From Neocallimastix lanati (nom. inval.) (Eukaryota > Neocallimastigomycota > Neocallimastigomycetes > Neocallimastigales > Neocallimastigaceae), in NCBI GenBank assembly GCA_016946835.1, contig JACVTC010000085.1, forward strand, positions 402,001-466,000: a stretch of DNA of 64,000 bases, in the 5' to 3' direction. Shown here piece after piece: positions 45,805-58,132 of this stretch. A program made the position numbers and the translations under genes. The notes beneath the pieces were generated by a model. That model made no database searches, was not told the origin of the DNA, and was given only the letters and a program-made list of their open reading frames with translations. Position 1 is the stretch's first letter. Each line of letters begins with the position of its first letter.

Positions 45805-46223
45805 TCCATAATATTAAAAATAATAATTTTCAATGTGACAAAATTTTTATTAATATATATTTCATGTCATTTTAATTGATTTTATTTTAATTTTTTCATT
45901 AAATTATATTTTGTAAAATGTAGATGCCAAATGCTCTATATACAGATATAATATCTGAATCAATAAAGATATTAACTAAAACCTCCCAAAATTATGCATC
46001 CCAATTAGGAAAAAAAGATGAATCTACAATAGGTTCAATAAGACATTTAGAACACCTACAACAAATGATGCCTACAGGAAATCAACTTCAACAACATATT
46101 GATAATAATAGTGGAAAGTTTGGTCCGGGATACTATCAATTATGTGCACCTATTGATGAAAATGGACAATATGTTCAATTGAAGGAAAAAATATTAATTA
46201 ATTCATTAGAATCACTTAATTAA
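43862..46223 (+). CDS. Six-exon host gene, 408 aa, function unknown
   Basis: Exons 43,862-44,039, 44,344-44,606, 44,929-45,156, 45,294-45,452, 45,570-45,668 and 45,924-46,223. All introns are GT-AG and phases close exactly (first intron phase 1, others phase 0). The start ATG follows an A-rich context. I do not recognise the family. The N-terminus is MNLLSFSSNEDFIKSQESL, followed by a Lys/Glu-rich probable coiled coil in exon 2 (EEHEKALNEIKKIASL). Exon 3 holds a Ser/Asn/Glu disordered region and exon 5 a second charged helix (EEFEEEEKKVIDKKKKLKLK). The compact C-terminal domain in exon 6 (NALYTDIISESIKIL ... KFGPGYYQLCAPIDENGQYV) looks folded and may be the conserved part. No signal peptide or membrane segment. 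Likely a cytoplasmic or nuclear scaffold, by inference only. Confidence 0.75.
45712..45802. repeat. (AAT)n microsatellite in intron 5
   Basis: About 29 AAT/ATA units lie entirely within the intron 45,669-45,923. Confidence 0.95.
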
Positions 46224-46437
46224 TTTACTAAATTATTCATTACATATATATGTAATATTATAATTTATTCATTTTCTTTATATACATATATAAAGAAAAT
46301 AAAATTAGAAATAAAAAAAAATATATCTTATATATTATATATTATAATATATAATTTATTTTATTCATAATAAATTGTTTAATTACTAGGTAAATTTAGT
46401 AAATTAGTAATTTAAATATATATTAATATATATATAT

Positions 46438-46469
<32 letters not shown>

Positions 46470-46987
46470 CATATTTCTAGAATATACTTTAATAAATAAT
46501 TAGAATATACCACTAAGGAAAGAATTATTATTATTTTATTATAATTATAAAGCTTTCTTCTAAAAAAATATATTAAAAAATTAAAAATAATCATTAGTTT
46601 CATTTTTCTGTTTTTATTAATATAAATTTTTTTTTTTTTTTTTTTTTTTTTTTATTATTATTATTATTATAATTAGATTTAAAGCATTAATGATAAATAT
46701 ATATATTTATATAAAGATTACATAAAGTTAAATATTTGAATATATTAAACAAATATATTAATAGATATATTATGAAAAATTGAATTTTTTAAATTTTCAA
46801 ATTAATAAAAGTTTAAAATAATAACTTATAATAATAATTAAATAGTTAATATAAAATAAAGTGTTATGGACTTTCGTCCTCGAATCTCATAACGTAGTTT
46901 TTTAATATTAATATAAAAAATAATTTCATGTATTTAAATTTCATGTATTTTTTAAAAAAAATATTATTAAATAAAGTTTATTCCTAG

Positions 46988-47023
<36 letters not shown>

Positions 47024-47341
47024 GTTATGGACCTAACATCATTATGTAATGTGTATTAATGATAAAATTTGCTTAAAAAAAAAAAAACTTTTAATAATAA
47101 TGGTTTAGTTATTATTCTGTATAAATTTCTTAAATATATCTATAATATATAACACAACACTTTAAAAATAAATTCATATCATATATATGTAATTAATCAA
47201 AACATAATTTGTTTAATAATATAGAATAAAAATAATTAGAGTTTGGAATAATATATTTTGAAAATATAAATATTTAAAATTATTTATTAATTGGACTTGA
47301 ACAGACTGTCTGTGATATAGTACTGAAAATATTCAAAATAC

Positions 47342-47378
<37 letters not shown>

Positions 47379-47993
47379 AAGAATAATTAAATATATATTT
47401 ATAATATATTGAAAATATCTTAATCTGCATTTTAGATTCTCATAAAATATTATAATGCAATAGAATTACAAAAAATAAAAAATAAAATATGAAAATATAT
47501 TTTATTTTATTTTTTTTTAATTATTGATTGAAAAGATCAGCATTTTATTATATAACTTATTTTAAGTTTTTATGAAAGCATTTTTTTTTTTAAGATAAAT
47601 ATTTAATAACAATTTTTTTTAGAATCGTTAGTTCTTTAATTTAAATAATTTTATATATTTTTCTTTTGTTTAGAAATATGAGTTTTGTATAAGAAAATAA
47701 AAAAAAAGCAGTAAGAAATGATAATTTTAGATAAAATCAATGAAAATTGAGTTTACATTAAAATATTTTTACTTTTAATAAAATTTTTCATGATAAATAT
47801 TTTATTTATTTAAAAATATATTTAAATCAGAATAACTAATAATAATGTTATAAATAATTATATTTTAATAAAAATTTATTACATATAAATAATTATTTTA
47901 GAATTAAGTGTCTTTTTTTTTTTTTATATATATATATATATATATAATTGTTTGGTTATTTGTTATTACCATTATTTATATTATATATATATA

Positions 47994-48047
<54 letters not shown>

Positions 48048-48065
48048 AATTATAATAATTATTTT
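46224..48065. other. Convergent intergenic region, no intact gene
   Basis: Long homopolymers (46,440-46,469, 46,989-47,021, 47,343-47,376) and an (ATT)n tract (47,996-48,046). The one unusual island is 46,861-46,897 (next entry). Nothing else is codable. Confidence 0.7.
46861..47034 (-). repeat. Possible Ty3/gypsy footprint
   Basis: GTGTTATGGAC occurs at 46,861 and again at 47,023. Read on the minus strand, 46,861-46,897 encodes V-M-R-F-E-D-E-S-P-stop, like the usual C-terminus of fungal gypsy polyproteins just before a TGTTATG-type LTR. It also folds as GGAC/GTCC inside GTTATG/CATAAC. It is too short for certainty. Confidence 0.3.
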
Positions 48066-50025
48066 TTAATCTTTTTTACTAATTAAATTCACAATTTTTT
48101 CATAAATTTTTTCTATAAGATTATCATCATTTTGGACAATTTTATTAAGTTCAGATAAATCATACTTTTCTTTTTAAATTTAGAGTTTATTCATATTTAA
48201 GATTAATATTATAATAAAAAGAAAAACATAAAAGCAATAAATAAATAATAATAAGAAAAAAAAAAAAAAACATTAATATAGATAGAAAAAATAATGTAGT
48301 TTTGTTATTTTATATTTTAACTTATTATTTTATATATTAGATTATATAATATAATTTCAATTTACTTTTTTTATAACAAGAAATTCTTTCTTCAATTTTT
48401 AATGTTCCATAACTTGAAAAATTATCCAAATCATTTGGTAATGATTTAAAAGATAATAAAGATGAAGATTTTTCTAATGCTGCAACTGATTCTTCATAAA
48501 TAATAATTGCTACCAAAGCATCATCAACAATAGCAATATTTCTAAAACATAACTATTAAATATATCAAGGAAAATTTATATTACTTTTTGCTAATTATTT
48601 AAAAAAAAAATAAAACTTTTTTTCTTAGAATATATAAATTAATAAATACTCTTGAATGGCATTTAGATATATTAATTAATTTCTACAATTATTTAGTAAA
48701 ATATATATATATATATATTAATTATATTTTACATTTATTTTAGATTTTTTTTTTTTTTTTTTATAAAAAAAAAACATAAAGATTTATTATATATATATAT
48801 TACCTGATACATATGAACTATTGAAGATAATTCAATAGTTAGTTTAATTTTTGTTCTATAAATATGACAATACTCTTGAATTAATTTATTGCAATCTTCA
48901 GAAATTCTATTTGTATAATCGAAGTAATTATTAATACATTAATAATAGACTTGTTTTATTTTCTCTCTAATTCTCTAATATAATTATTATTTAAAATAAC
49001 AATTATAATAATAATAATATATAATCTATTATTATTACATACTTCACATCAATATTGGAAACTGTATTGATAAACTATTAATAATTTTATACATCAATTA
49101 TTATTTAAAATAATTTATAGATTAATCTTAATATTACTATTATTGTTTACAAATATAATTATGATTTTATTTAATAATTATTACAAATATAAAGTCTTCT
49201 CTTGTAATATCAGGAATTTTTATATTTTCTTCATCTATTAAATAATTTATTATATATAAAATATATTTTATTATAATAAAAATAAATATATATTTATAAA
49301 ATCAACAATAGAAAATGAATATATATATGTATTAAATGATATATACCATTTCCATCATTATCTTTTTCCATATAACACAGAGGTTCAATAATATCTTCAC
49401 AAATTAATTTGTCTATTTTTTCATTAGGTACAGTTCTCATATAAGAATAAAGGTTAAAATTACTAAAATTACTTTTTAATTTATATCAAAAATTCATATA
49501 GAAATATTAATAAAATTATAATAAAAATAATAATATATAATAATATATAATAATAAAAATTATAAAAATTATATATAAAAAATTAAAGTTATTTTTAGTA
49601 TTTTATATTATCATAATCAATATTAATTATTATATTATTTACATTGAGAGAGCATCAGTATCTTTTAGAATTAAGTCCTTTTTTTTTTAAAAAAAAAAAT
49701 ATATATTATTTATTATATTAGTAAATAATAATATTTTTAGTATCAATAAATAATTAAATATTTTATTATTCATATAAATTAATTCTATCATTATTTAAAA
49801 CTAAACAACTATTTTTTTACCTTTATATATTTTATTGTTGATTTTCCCTTTTTATTTTTTATATTGAGATATTGAATATCATATAAACCCCATATAATTG
49901 TTGTGTTTACTAAAGGAACAAAACATTCAATTTGATTCCCTTGCAAAGGAATACTTATATTGTTATTATTTACTATAATATATATAAATTCAAATTAAGT
50001 TTATTTTTAATATTAAATAAAAAAA

Positions 50026-50074
<49 letters not shown>

Positions 50075-50794
50075 TATTTGTTCATTATTAACCCGAAATA
50101 ACATGTTTCACTTCTTTTGGTGTTAAAAAAGAAAAAGGTACTTTTAATACTCCATCTTTTGCATAGCAAAGATCTCCACCTATATATAGATATAATTATT
50201 TATGATAATTAATATCTTATATGCTTATTTATAAAAGTATATATAAATTCATAAAAAAGAGAGAGAGAAAATTATAAATTTATATTATTCAAAATTTTAC
50301 CCCCAATAAAAGAAGGAACATTTATATTTTTATCTGTCGTTGTTGATATTTCAATTAAAGGTCTATATTTATTATTTTCTTTAAACATTTCATGATTTCT
50401 TATATATTTAATTAATTTATTAAAAATATTTATATATAATTTTATTACCATATTCAAAAAAAAAAAAAAAAAAAAAAAAATTTTTTTTATCTTTCTTTTT
50501 TTTATTAATTATTAATTATCTATATATATATGTATATCAAAATACCTTCTCATTTTTTGTGCACCTTCAATTAATCGTAAAAATAATGGTTGATAATCAT
50601 CTAAAACAAACATTAAATGTATTTTTTCACTTGTAAATTGATAAGAATTCTTTTCCCATTCAATTAAATAATGAAAACTTAATTTTGGATCTGATGGAGT
50701 TGATACCAAACTAACAACATATAATTATATAGATATAGATTAATTTATATTATTTATTAGATTTTGTAATTTTTATAATGTATCATTTGAAAAA

Positions 50795-50834
<40 letters not shown>

Positions 50835-51211
50835 AACCTTAGCAGCATCATCAGTTTTGATTTCCGATAAATAGATGATGGAACAATATCTTCACAAAAA
50901 TAATCAATCAATCGTTGAGTAAAAGAGAATGGAGATAAATTTACTTTTATTTATTAATAAGTTTTAAAAATAAATTGATATTATTCATTTGCAAATATAT
51001 GCGAATATAAAATAAAAATATTGTATAAAACAAAAAAAATCATAACAATTAAATATATATAAATATATATATGATTAAATTAGTAATATAAACTAAAAAA
51101 AAAAAAAAAACTTACACTTTAAAAAAAAAGATATAGATTTTGGAATATAACTTTGATTAATATGATGTTCTACCAATTCTTGATTAGTTTTCAAAGTACT
51201 AATCTATATTC

Positions 51212-51266
<55 letters not shown>

Positions 51267-51675
51267 ATGATATATTTATTTTCTGTATAAATAATTTTTT
51301 CATATACTACATACATATGAACAACTCCACATATTATTGACCTTTTTTATATAACAATTTATTGTTTATTATTATAGCAAATTATAGTAAATTAATTTAT
51401 AGTAATCATTAATATATTTATCTATATATTATATATTGTTATTTACTTTAATATAATAATCGTTATAAAATAATTTTGGTGCTATATAAAAAATATAATA
51501 AAAATAAAAATTATAAAAAAGAATTAATTAATATTATTTAAAAAAATAAATTAAAATAAAAATATGTTAATAATATTGATTACTTGATCGTGCTGGTGCT
51601 GAATTTTCTTGTCTTGCTAAAATTCCAATTATATTAACTATATCTCCAACCAAGGCACTATTAACTAAATCTTCT

Positions 51676-51712
<37 letters not shown>

Positions 51713-53519
51713 AAATTTATGTTTTAGAATATTAATAATTAAAAAAAAAAAAAAAATTATTATTTTAATTCAAATTATTTTATATAAATTCTAGTTTTCT
51801 TATTATTTTTTCCTACCTTCAATAAAAATTGTACATGTATTATAATAGCAACCATTTTTTTCCAATACACTTAGCATTCCTTTTTGAATTACTTTTTATT
51901 TAATTAAATAATATTATCAATATTTATTTATACATTATTATATTAATTTTTATTAGTTTTTGCTTTAATATATATACAGTATAATAAAAAAATTTGTCTA
52001 TTTTATTATTTTATTTTTTTTTTTCTTTAATATAAATACAGTATAATAAAAGTTTATCTATTTTATTATTTTATTATTACATGTTCCAATTCTTTCTTCT
52101 ACAATTTCCTTTCTATGACGTTTACAATAAGTACATATATTATTTTCAATAAATTTCTTATCTCTAAATATATTTAGTTTAAGATGTTAATTATTATGTA
52201 TATTATATAATTATATATGGAAGTAATTAATACAATAAAAAAAATTTTTAATATATTTATTTAGTATATATATTACTAACACAGCATTTGGTAAAACTTC
52301 AATACCATTAGAAGTATATGAATAATTATAATTTTGATGGAGCATTTTTTTTTCATTATATCTCTTACAAGAAGGGTTATCACAAATAAATGTATAATAA
52401 TTTCTAAAAAAGAAAAAAAAATAATAAAAATAAAAATAAATTAATTTATGTAAAAAAAATTTATTAATAAAATATAATTATTTTAATTTAATGTTAAGTA
52501 AAAATATATATTAAAAAAAAAAAAAAAAAAAAAGTTACACAAAATATTCAGGTAAATATAATGCAGTAATAATTCCTTTTATATTATAAAACGAATTTTC
52601 ATGAATTATTGATAAACTTTGAAATAAAGGTTTCCATATTATATTTTTTAAATTCGAAATAACTGATCTAAATATATATAAATTTATTAATAAATATTAA
52701 AAAAAAAATTATTATTTATATTTAAAATAATGTGTTTATATAAATTAAATTAATTATATTAATATACATATCAGTAGACGGAATATTTTTGAAACGAATA
52801 TACAGTGTTAATTTTTTCTTTAAATTCATTATATTTGTATTAGTTTTAAAAAGATATGCTTCTAATAAAGTAAGAGTTGCGCATTCAAAATATTTTTTAA
52901 TATCATTTTTAAAACCTTGAATAATATCATTTCCAATTTTCACTTTGGATAATAAAATTTAAACAAGAAAATTATATTATAAAATTATTATAATATTTCT
53001 TTTATAAATTTTTATGATTTTAAAGTATTTATTTATTATTTTTCATTTGCTTTAAATATTTAATAATAAAAATTGAATACTATAAATAAAAATTTAATAA
53101 TAATTACTATCATAATTAGAAATATGATAAATATCAATGAGGAATGTAACGAAAAATTGATGGGAATTATGATCATTATATTGCTATTTATAATAATATA
53201 TATTATAATATATAATATTTAATATAATATAAATTTTTATATCAGTTTATTATATATGAAAAATATATAAAAATTAAAATAAAATCCTTTGAATTGATTT
53301 TTTAAACAAAAATAGTTATTTCTAATAACCTTTTTACTTTCATTTTTTTCAATAGCATTTCTAAAATATAGTAAATAAATTTAATATAATAAATAAATTA
53401 AATATATAAAAAGTTAATCCATCAAATTAAAATATTTTAGATTATTAAAAATTTAATGTTGATTCATACATTATATCCTCCTTATGATAATTTGTTATAT
53501 CTAAATTTTTGTAATACAT
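48066..53519 (-). CDS. MCM-family protein, MCMDC2-like, 23 exons, 724 aa
   Basis: Exons (minus order): 53519-53470, 53360-53330, 53183-53108, 52942-52768, 52667-52539, 52403-52281, 52163-52081, 51891-51817, 51676-51584, 51481-51447, 51203-51116, 50943-50838, 50710-50546, 50398-50301, 50179-50093, 49972-49821, 49677-49643, 49462-49347, 49234-49185, 49074-49043, 48906-48811, 48541-48366, 48169-48066. All introns are GT-AG and the total is 725 codons with stop. Landmarks: zinc-like pairs C-x4-C (CDNPSC) and C-x2-C (CTYC), the OB-fold segment EDLVNSALVGDIVNIIGIL, the AAA+ entry FTQRLIDYFCEDIVPSSIY, a GGDLCYAKDGVL segment where MCMs have Walker B, and a C-terminal helical lid ending VDDALVAIIIYEES. 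No GxxGxGKS Walker A exists. That combination fits MCMDC2, a meiotic recombination factor, better than replicative MCM2-7. The donor choice at 48,811 over 48,805 is needed to keep frame. Confidence 0.7.
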
Positions 53520-53625
53520 TTTTCATAAAATTTATGGATAAATAAAAATTTAAAAATTTAAAATTTTAAATTAGTAAGATTAAAAAAAAAAAATTAAATT
53601 AAATTATTATTTATTTTTTAATTTT

Positions 53626-54774
53626 TTATAATATACAGTTTTTAATTTTTTCGTATATTTCACTATTTAGTATATTTTCCATTATCCTTTTATCTTCTTC
53701 ATCATCAGAATCATAAAGAATATATTTATTATCATGTTTTTTTCTATAAGAATCATATAATCCTCCACTACTTGTAATTTGATTATTATTTTCTGCATCT
53801 ATAGGTTGACTTTCAGTATTTATTTTATTAATAGAGGAATCATTCTCATTTTCAATTTCATCAATCTCTGATTCATTATTTTCAACTTCATCCTCATTAT
53901 TTAAATATTGAGTAGCATTTTCGATTTCAGTTCTTTCACCTTCAGTTTCTTCTTTATTATTATTTAAAATTTGACTTACTTTTTCAATTTCATTTCCTTT
54001 TTCATTGAGTAATGTAATGGATATTTGATTGTCATTATCATCATTATGAGCAATTTCTTTACCTAAAATAGATGAGAGTAATACATTAAAATTTAATTTA
54101 ATAATAACCATATAAACCATTTAATAATTTTATTACCTTTATTAGATAGTTTTTGCTTTTTATTGTTTATTGTATCATTATTTTTTTCATTTTCCAATAG
54201 TTCTTTTTGTTTTAGTTTAGATTTTTCTTTCGATAAATTATCTGATGTGAGTTGGTCAGGAACTATTGTTTTATCTTGCTCATTTTCGTTTATTACATCA
54301 CTAAAAAAAGTGGATATTTCTTGTGAAAAAATTTCATTAAAATCCTTATTTAAATTGAATTCTTCAAATTCATTTTCAAAATCAAATTCATTCTATTTTT
54401 TTTTTTTTTTTTTATTTATTTTAGTATTTATTTATTTGTTATAGTATAATAAAAGTTTTATATTAATATAAATATTAATGAATATAAACATATAATTATT
54501 TAAATTTCTCTTCTTTATAACTAAATAATATATTATAGAAAATATTACAATAATATCTGAAGCTTTAATAATAATGTTCAGGTATTTTTGGGAATAATTT
54601 AAAATATTTATTGAATAAATTATTATATAGTTAGAGTTTGATATTTCAAATATATTAATATAGTATTAAAAATATATATTATATATTTAATATAGTCAAT
54701 AATTAATATAAATTTTACGTACATTGAAGTTCCTTTGATTGATTAAAGGTTTTGTTGAAAATACCTTCATTCAT
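53626..54774 (-). CDS. Acidic four-exon gene with micro-exon, 252 aa
   Basis: Exons 54774-54723, 54562-54549 (14 nt), 54392-54137 and 54062-53626. All introns are GT-AG, and the total of 759 nt closes in frame. Without the 14-nt exon the first exon cannot be joined to the third in frame. The product starts MNEGIFNKTFNQSKEL. It is strongly acidic (Asp/Glu-rich blocks such as NEFDFENEFEEF and NNEDEVENNESEIDEIENEN) and ends with SGGLYDSYRKKHDNKY and a DSDDEEDKR patch before a short helical tail. I do not recognise it. Such a composition is common in nuclear chaperone or transcription-associated proteins. It lies 106 bp upstream of the MCM-like gene on the same strand. No acceptor site joins the two, so they are separate genes. 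Confidence 0.6.
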
Positions 54775-56781
54775 TTTTTTTTTTTTTTTTATAATATAGA
54801 ACAACTAATAAAATTCATTAGTATTTTTTAATGAATATTTTTTAAATAATAAATTATATTAATATTAAATAAAAATCAAATGAACATAAATAGCATTTAT
54901 ATACTTTTTTATTTATTTTTATGCCATTTTATTAAAATACAATATTGGCATAAATTTTATAAATTTTTATGCTTTTTATTTTTAATATTTTAAAAAAAAA
55001 TGATAAAAATTTGAATTTCATAGAACATATTTTGTCATAATTAAAATAAATAAATAAAAAAATAATAATAAATAATAATAATAATAATAATAAATAATAA
55101 ATAATAATAATAATAATAATAAATAATAAATAATAATAATAATAATAATAAATAATAAATAATATATAATAAATAATAAATAATAAATAATAAATAATAA
55201 ATAATAAATAATAAATAATAATAATAATAATAATAAATAATAAATAATATATAATAAATAATAAATAATAAATAATAAATAATAAATAATAAATAATAAA
55301 TAATAAATAATAAATAATAAATAATAAATAATAAATAATAATATTAAATAATAATAATATTTAATTTTAAAATAAGAAAGAAATTTGACTGATAAAAATA
55401 TCAAATTATTAACAGTAATAAATGAAGATCTTTTGTTTTAAAAGTGATAATTAAAAGTCTATATAAATTGTTTACTTATAATAAATATTTCATTATTTTA
55501 TTTATATTTAAATTAAACATATATTAATTAATTAGATAGGTAATTAAGGATATATTTCTATGATTTAATGTTAAGAGTAAATGTTATTTTATTTCCTTTA
55601 TTTGTTTTATTTTTTATTTCCTTTTCCATATACAAACTAAAGATAAACAAAATAGAAATTAAAAATTAACCTTTATTTTTTTTTTTTTATTATAATTTTT
55701 TTATATCATTAAAAATAAAATATAAAAAAATAAATATATAAATTTTTATTTTATTTTATTTTATTTTATTTAATTAATTTTTTATTTATTTTATTAATTA
55801 TTTATCCTTATTATTAAAAAATTCTCATCATGACTTGTTCTTTTTTTATGTAAAATAGGATTATACACTTTATGAAGGATTAATAACATAAACATTTATT
55901 CTTTTTATTATCATAATTATTTTATTAATAATTTTTATTATATTAATATTTATATTTATATTTCAATTTATTTTATAAATATGCATATAATAAAACTATG
56001 CATTAAATTATTTAATAATATTTAATTTTTTTTTTTTTTTTTTGAAAATACATTTAATGTTATATAAATATAAATCAAAATAAAATTAATGAAATTAATA
56101 TGTTATTAAGTTGATTAATATTTATTGTATGTGAAATAAATATAATAATAAAAATTTAATGTTATTTATGAATAAGAATAGTATAAATTAATATCATTTA
56201 ATTATTTATTATTATTATTAATATTTTATTGAATTTGATAAAACGTTATTCTATATTGCTTGCTATGCATTATTTTATTGTGTTTTACTTCTTTTTTTTT
56301 TTTTTTTTTTTTTTTTTTTGCAAGTATTTATATAATTTATTATATTTTTGAAAATGTAAAAATTTAAAAATTTAATAATAAAAAAAAAAAAAAAAAAAAA
56401 AAAAAAAGATAGTGAATAGTGATTTTTTTTTTTTTTTTTTTTAGTTGGTTTTTGTTGTTAAAATTAAATATTAATTTAAATAATTAAAAAGATATATATA
56501 TATATATATTTATTTTTAGGAAGTAATTAGATGTCATTAAATTAAATGTAAAATTAAAATTCATAGAAACGATTATAGTAAATATATTTAAAAATTTTAA
56601 TTAATTAATATTAAATATAAATACATTACTGTATTTATCTCTTTAATCAATTAATAAATTTTTAATATATATTTAATGTATATTTAAATGTCCATATTGA
56701 TTAGTACTTGTTATTATCATACATTTATTATGATTAATATATTCTATTTTCTATTTTTATTCTTTATTTTATTTTATTATA
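54775..56781. other. AT-rich intergenic region, no gene
   Basis: It contains the 0.3-kb AT trinucleotide-type repeat below and long T/A tracts (56,297-56,318, 56,380-56,407). Open frames here are translations of repeats. Confidence 0.75.
55058..55350. repeat. ATA/ATAA microsatellite, ~290 bp
   Basis: Alternating AATAATAAT and AAATAATAAAT units. Similar tracts lie at 32,628-32,816 and 58,861-58,990. Confidence 0.95.
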
Positions 56782-57490
56782 TCATTCTGGACATTCTACT
56801 TCTCTTTTAATATTTGAGTTGCCAACATTGTCTGCGGTTGGTGTATTGTTAACCATTTCTAATAAGCTACTTATCTTTACACGATTATTTTCATCCGCAA
56901 AAAAGGTTTTAATTTGTTCATTTCTAATACCAGAAAGTATTTTTTCTAAACGATTGCTATCATTATCTAATAAATAACTACAAACAATTGCTAACATTTC
57001 TAATTTCCAGTTTTTTCTTTTGTTATATGGTCCTCTTTTAGTTCCTGTCTTTCTTGGTTTTCTTTCAATATCAACACAAGTCTGTTCTAAACCTCTCTAT
57101 TTTTGATTTTATATTATAAATTATTTTTTAAATAATTAATACATACTTTTTTTTTTTTATAATATATAAAAAGAAGAGATATACTATAATAATTATAATA
57201 TATAATTATAATATGTATATGACATTAAATAATTTAAATAAATATTTTATTTTTTTATTCATATGTACTCTAATACATCTTGGACAAGGTCTTGCATTGT
57301 CACATTTTTTACAAGCTTTTTGGCAATTTACTTTTATATTATGTATTTTTAAGAGTCAATTTAAAAAAAAAAAAAAAATGAATAATATATTTTAATATAC
57401 AAAATTTAAATAAATAATTATTTTACCACAAGCAACTTTAACTTGAGTTCTTTTCTTTTTTACTACTACTTCAGTAGTTGTGGTTGGCAT
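56782..57490 (-). CDS. Zn2Cys6 (Gal4-type) transcription factor, 146 aa
   Basis: Exons 57490-57427, 57330-57269 and 57096-56782, with GT-AG introns (57427 phase 1, then phase 0). The first intron splits the zinc cluster. The protein starts MPTTTTEVVVKKKRTQVKVA, then six cysteines C21, C24, C28, C31, C37 and C40 in the spacing C-x2-C-x3-C-x2-C-x5-C-x2-C (ACVNCQKACKKCDNARPCPRC). The basic linker and tail ERKPRKTGTKRGPYNKRK is typical of a subgroup of fungal Zn2Cys6 regulators. The remaining ~80 residues are helical (LAIVCSYLLDNDSNRLEKIL) and could dimerise. It binds DNA in the nucleus, target unknown. It is very short for the family and lacks the usual fungal-specific middle domain. Confidence 0.85.
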
Positions 57491-57516
57491 TGTTTTTATA
57501 TTAATATTTGAAATAT

Positions 57517-57548
<32 letters not shown>

Positions 57549-58050
57549 TACAATAGTTATAACTATTATATTAAATAACTTTTTCAAAGATAGTATTAAT
57601 TATATTTTTTTTTATTATATATTAAAAAGTAATATATATATTTTTTAAATTTATTATTATTACTATTACTTTTAATATTTTTACTATTATATATAAATAA
57701 TTATATTTATATAAAAGTATTTTAAATTAGAATACTTTTTTAACAAAAATTAAAATATAATTATTTTTATTGATAGATATTATTACTTATCTCTAAAAAT
57801 AAAAATATTATTTTTGTTTTTTAATTGTAATTATAATTACAATTATAAAAATTATTCTTATGTCTAACGAAAAATAAATATAAAAAAAAAAATAAAAAAA
57901 ATAAAAATAAAAATATATATAAAAAAAATAAAAAATATATATATAAATAAAAATATATATATATATATATAAAAAAAAAAAAAAAAAAAAAAGAACTTGT
58001 ATTTTAAAAAATGTATTTAATATTTATCATTTTATTATTATTATTTATTA

Positions 58051-58132
<82 letters not shown>

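Noticed and set aside
54163-54444. 93-aa Ser/Phe-rich plus-strand frame resembling a signal peptide
   Set aside because: It is antisense to an exon of the acidic minus-strand gene.
48066-54774. The acidic gene and the MCM-like gene as one long gene
   Set aside because: There is an in-frame stop at 53,626 and no AG acceptor between 53,626 and 53,519.
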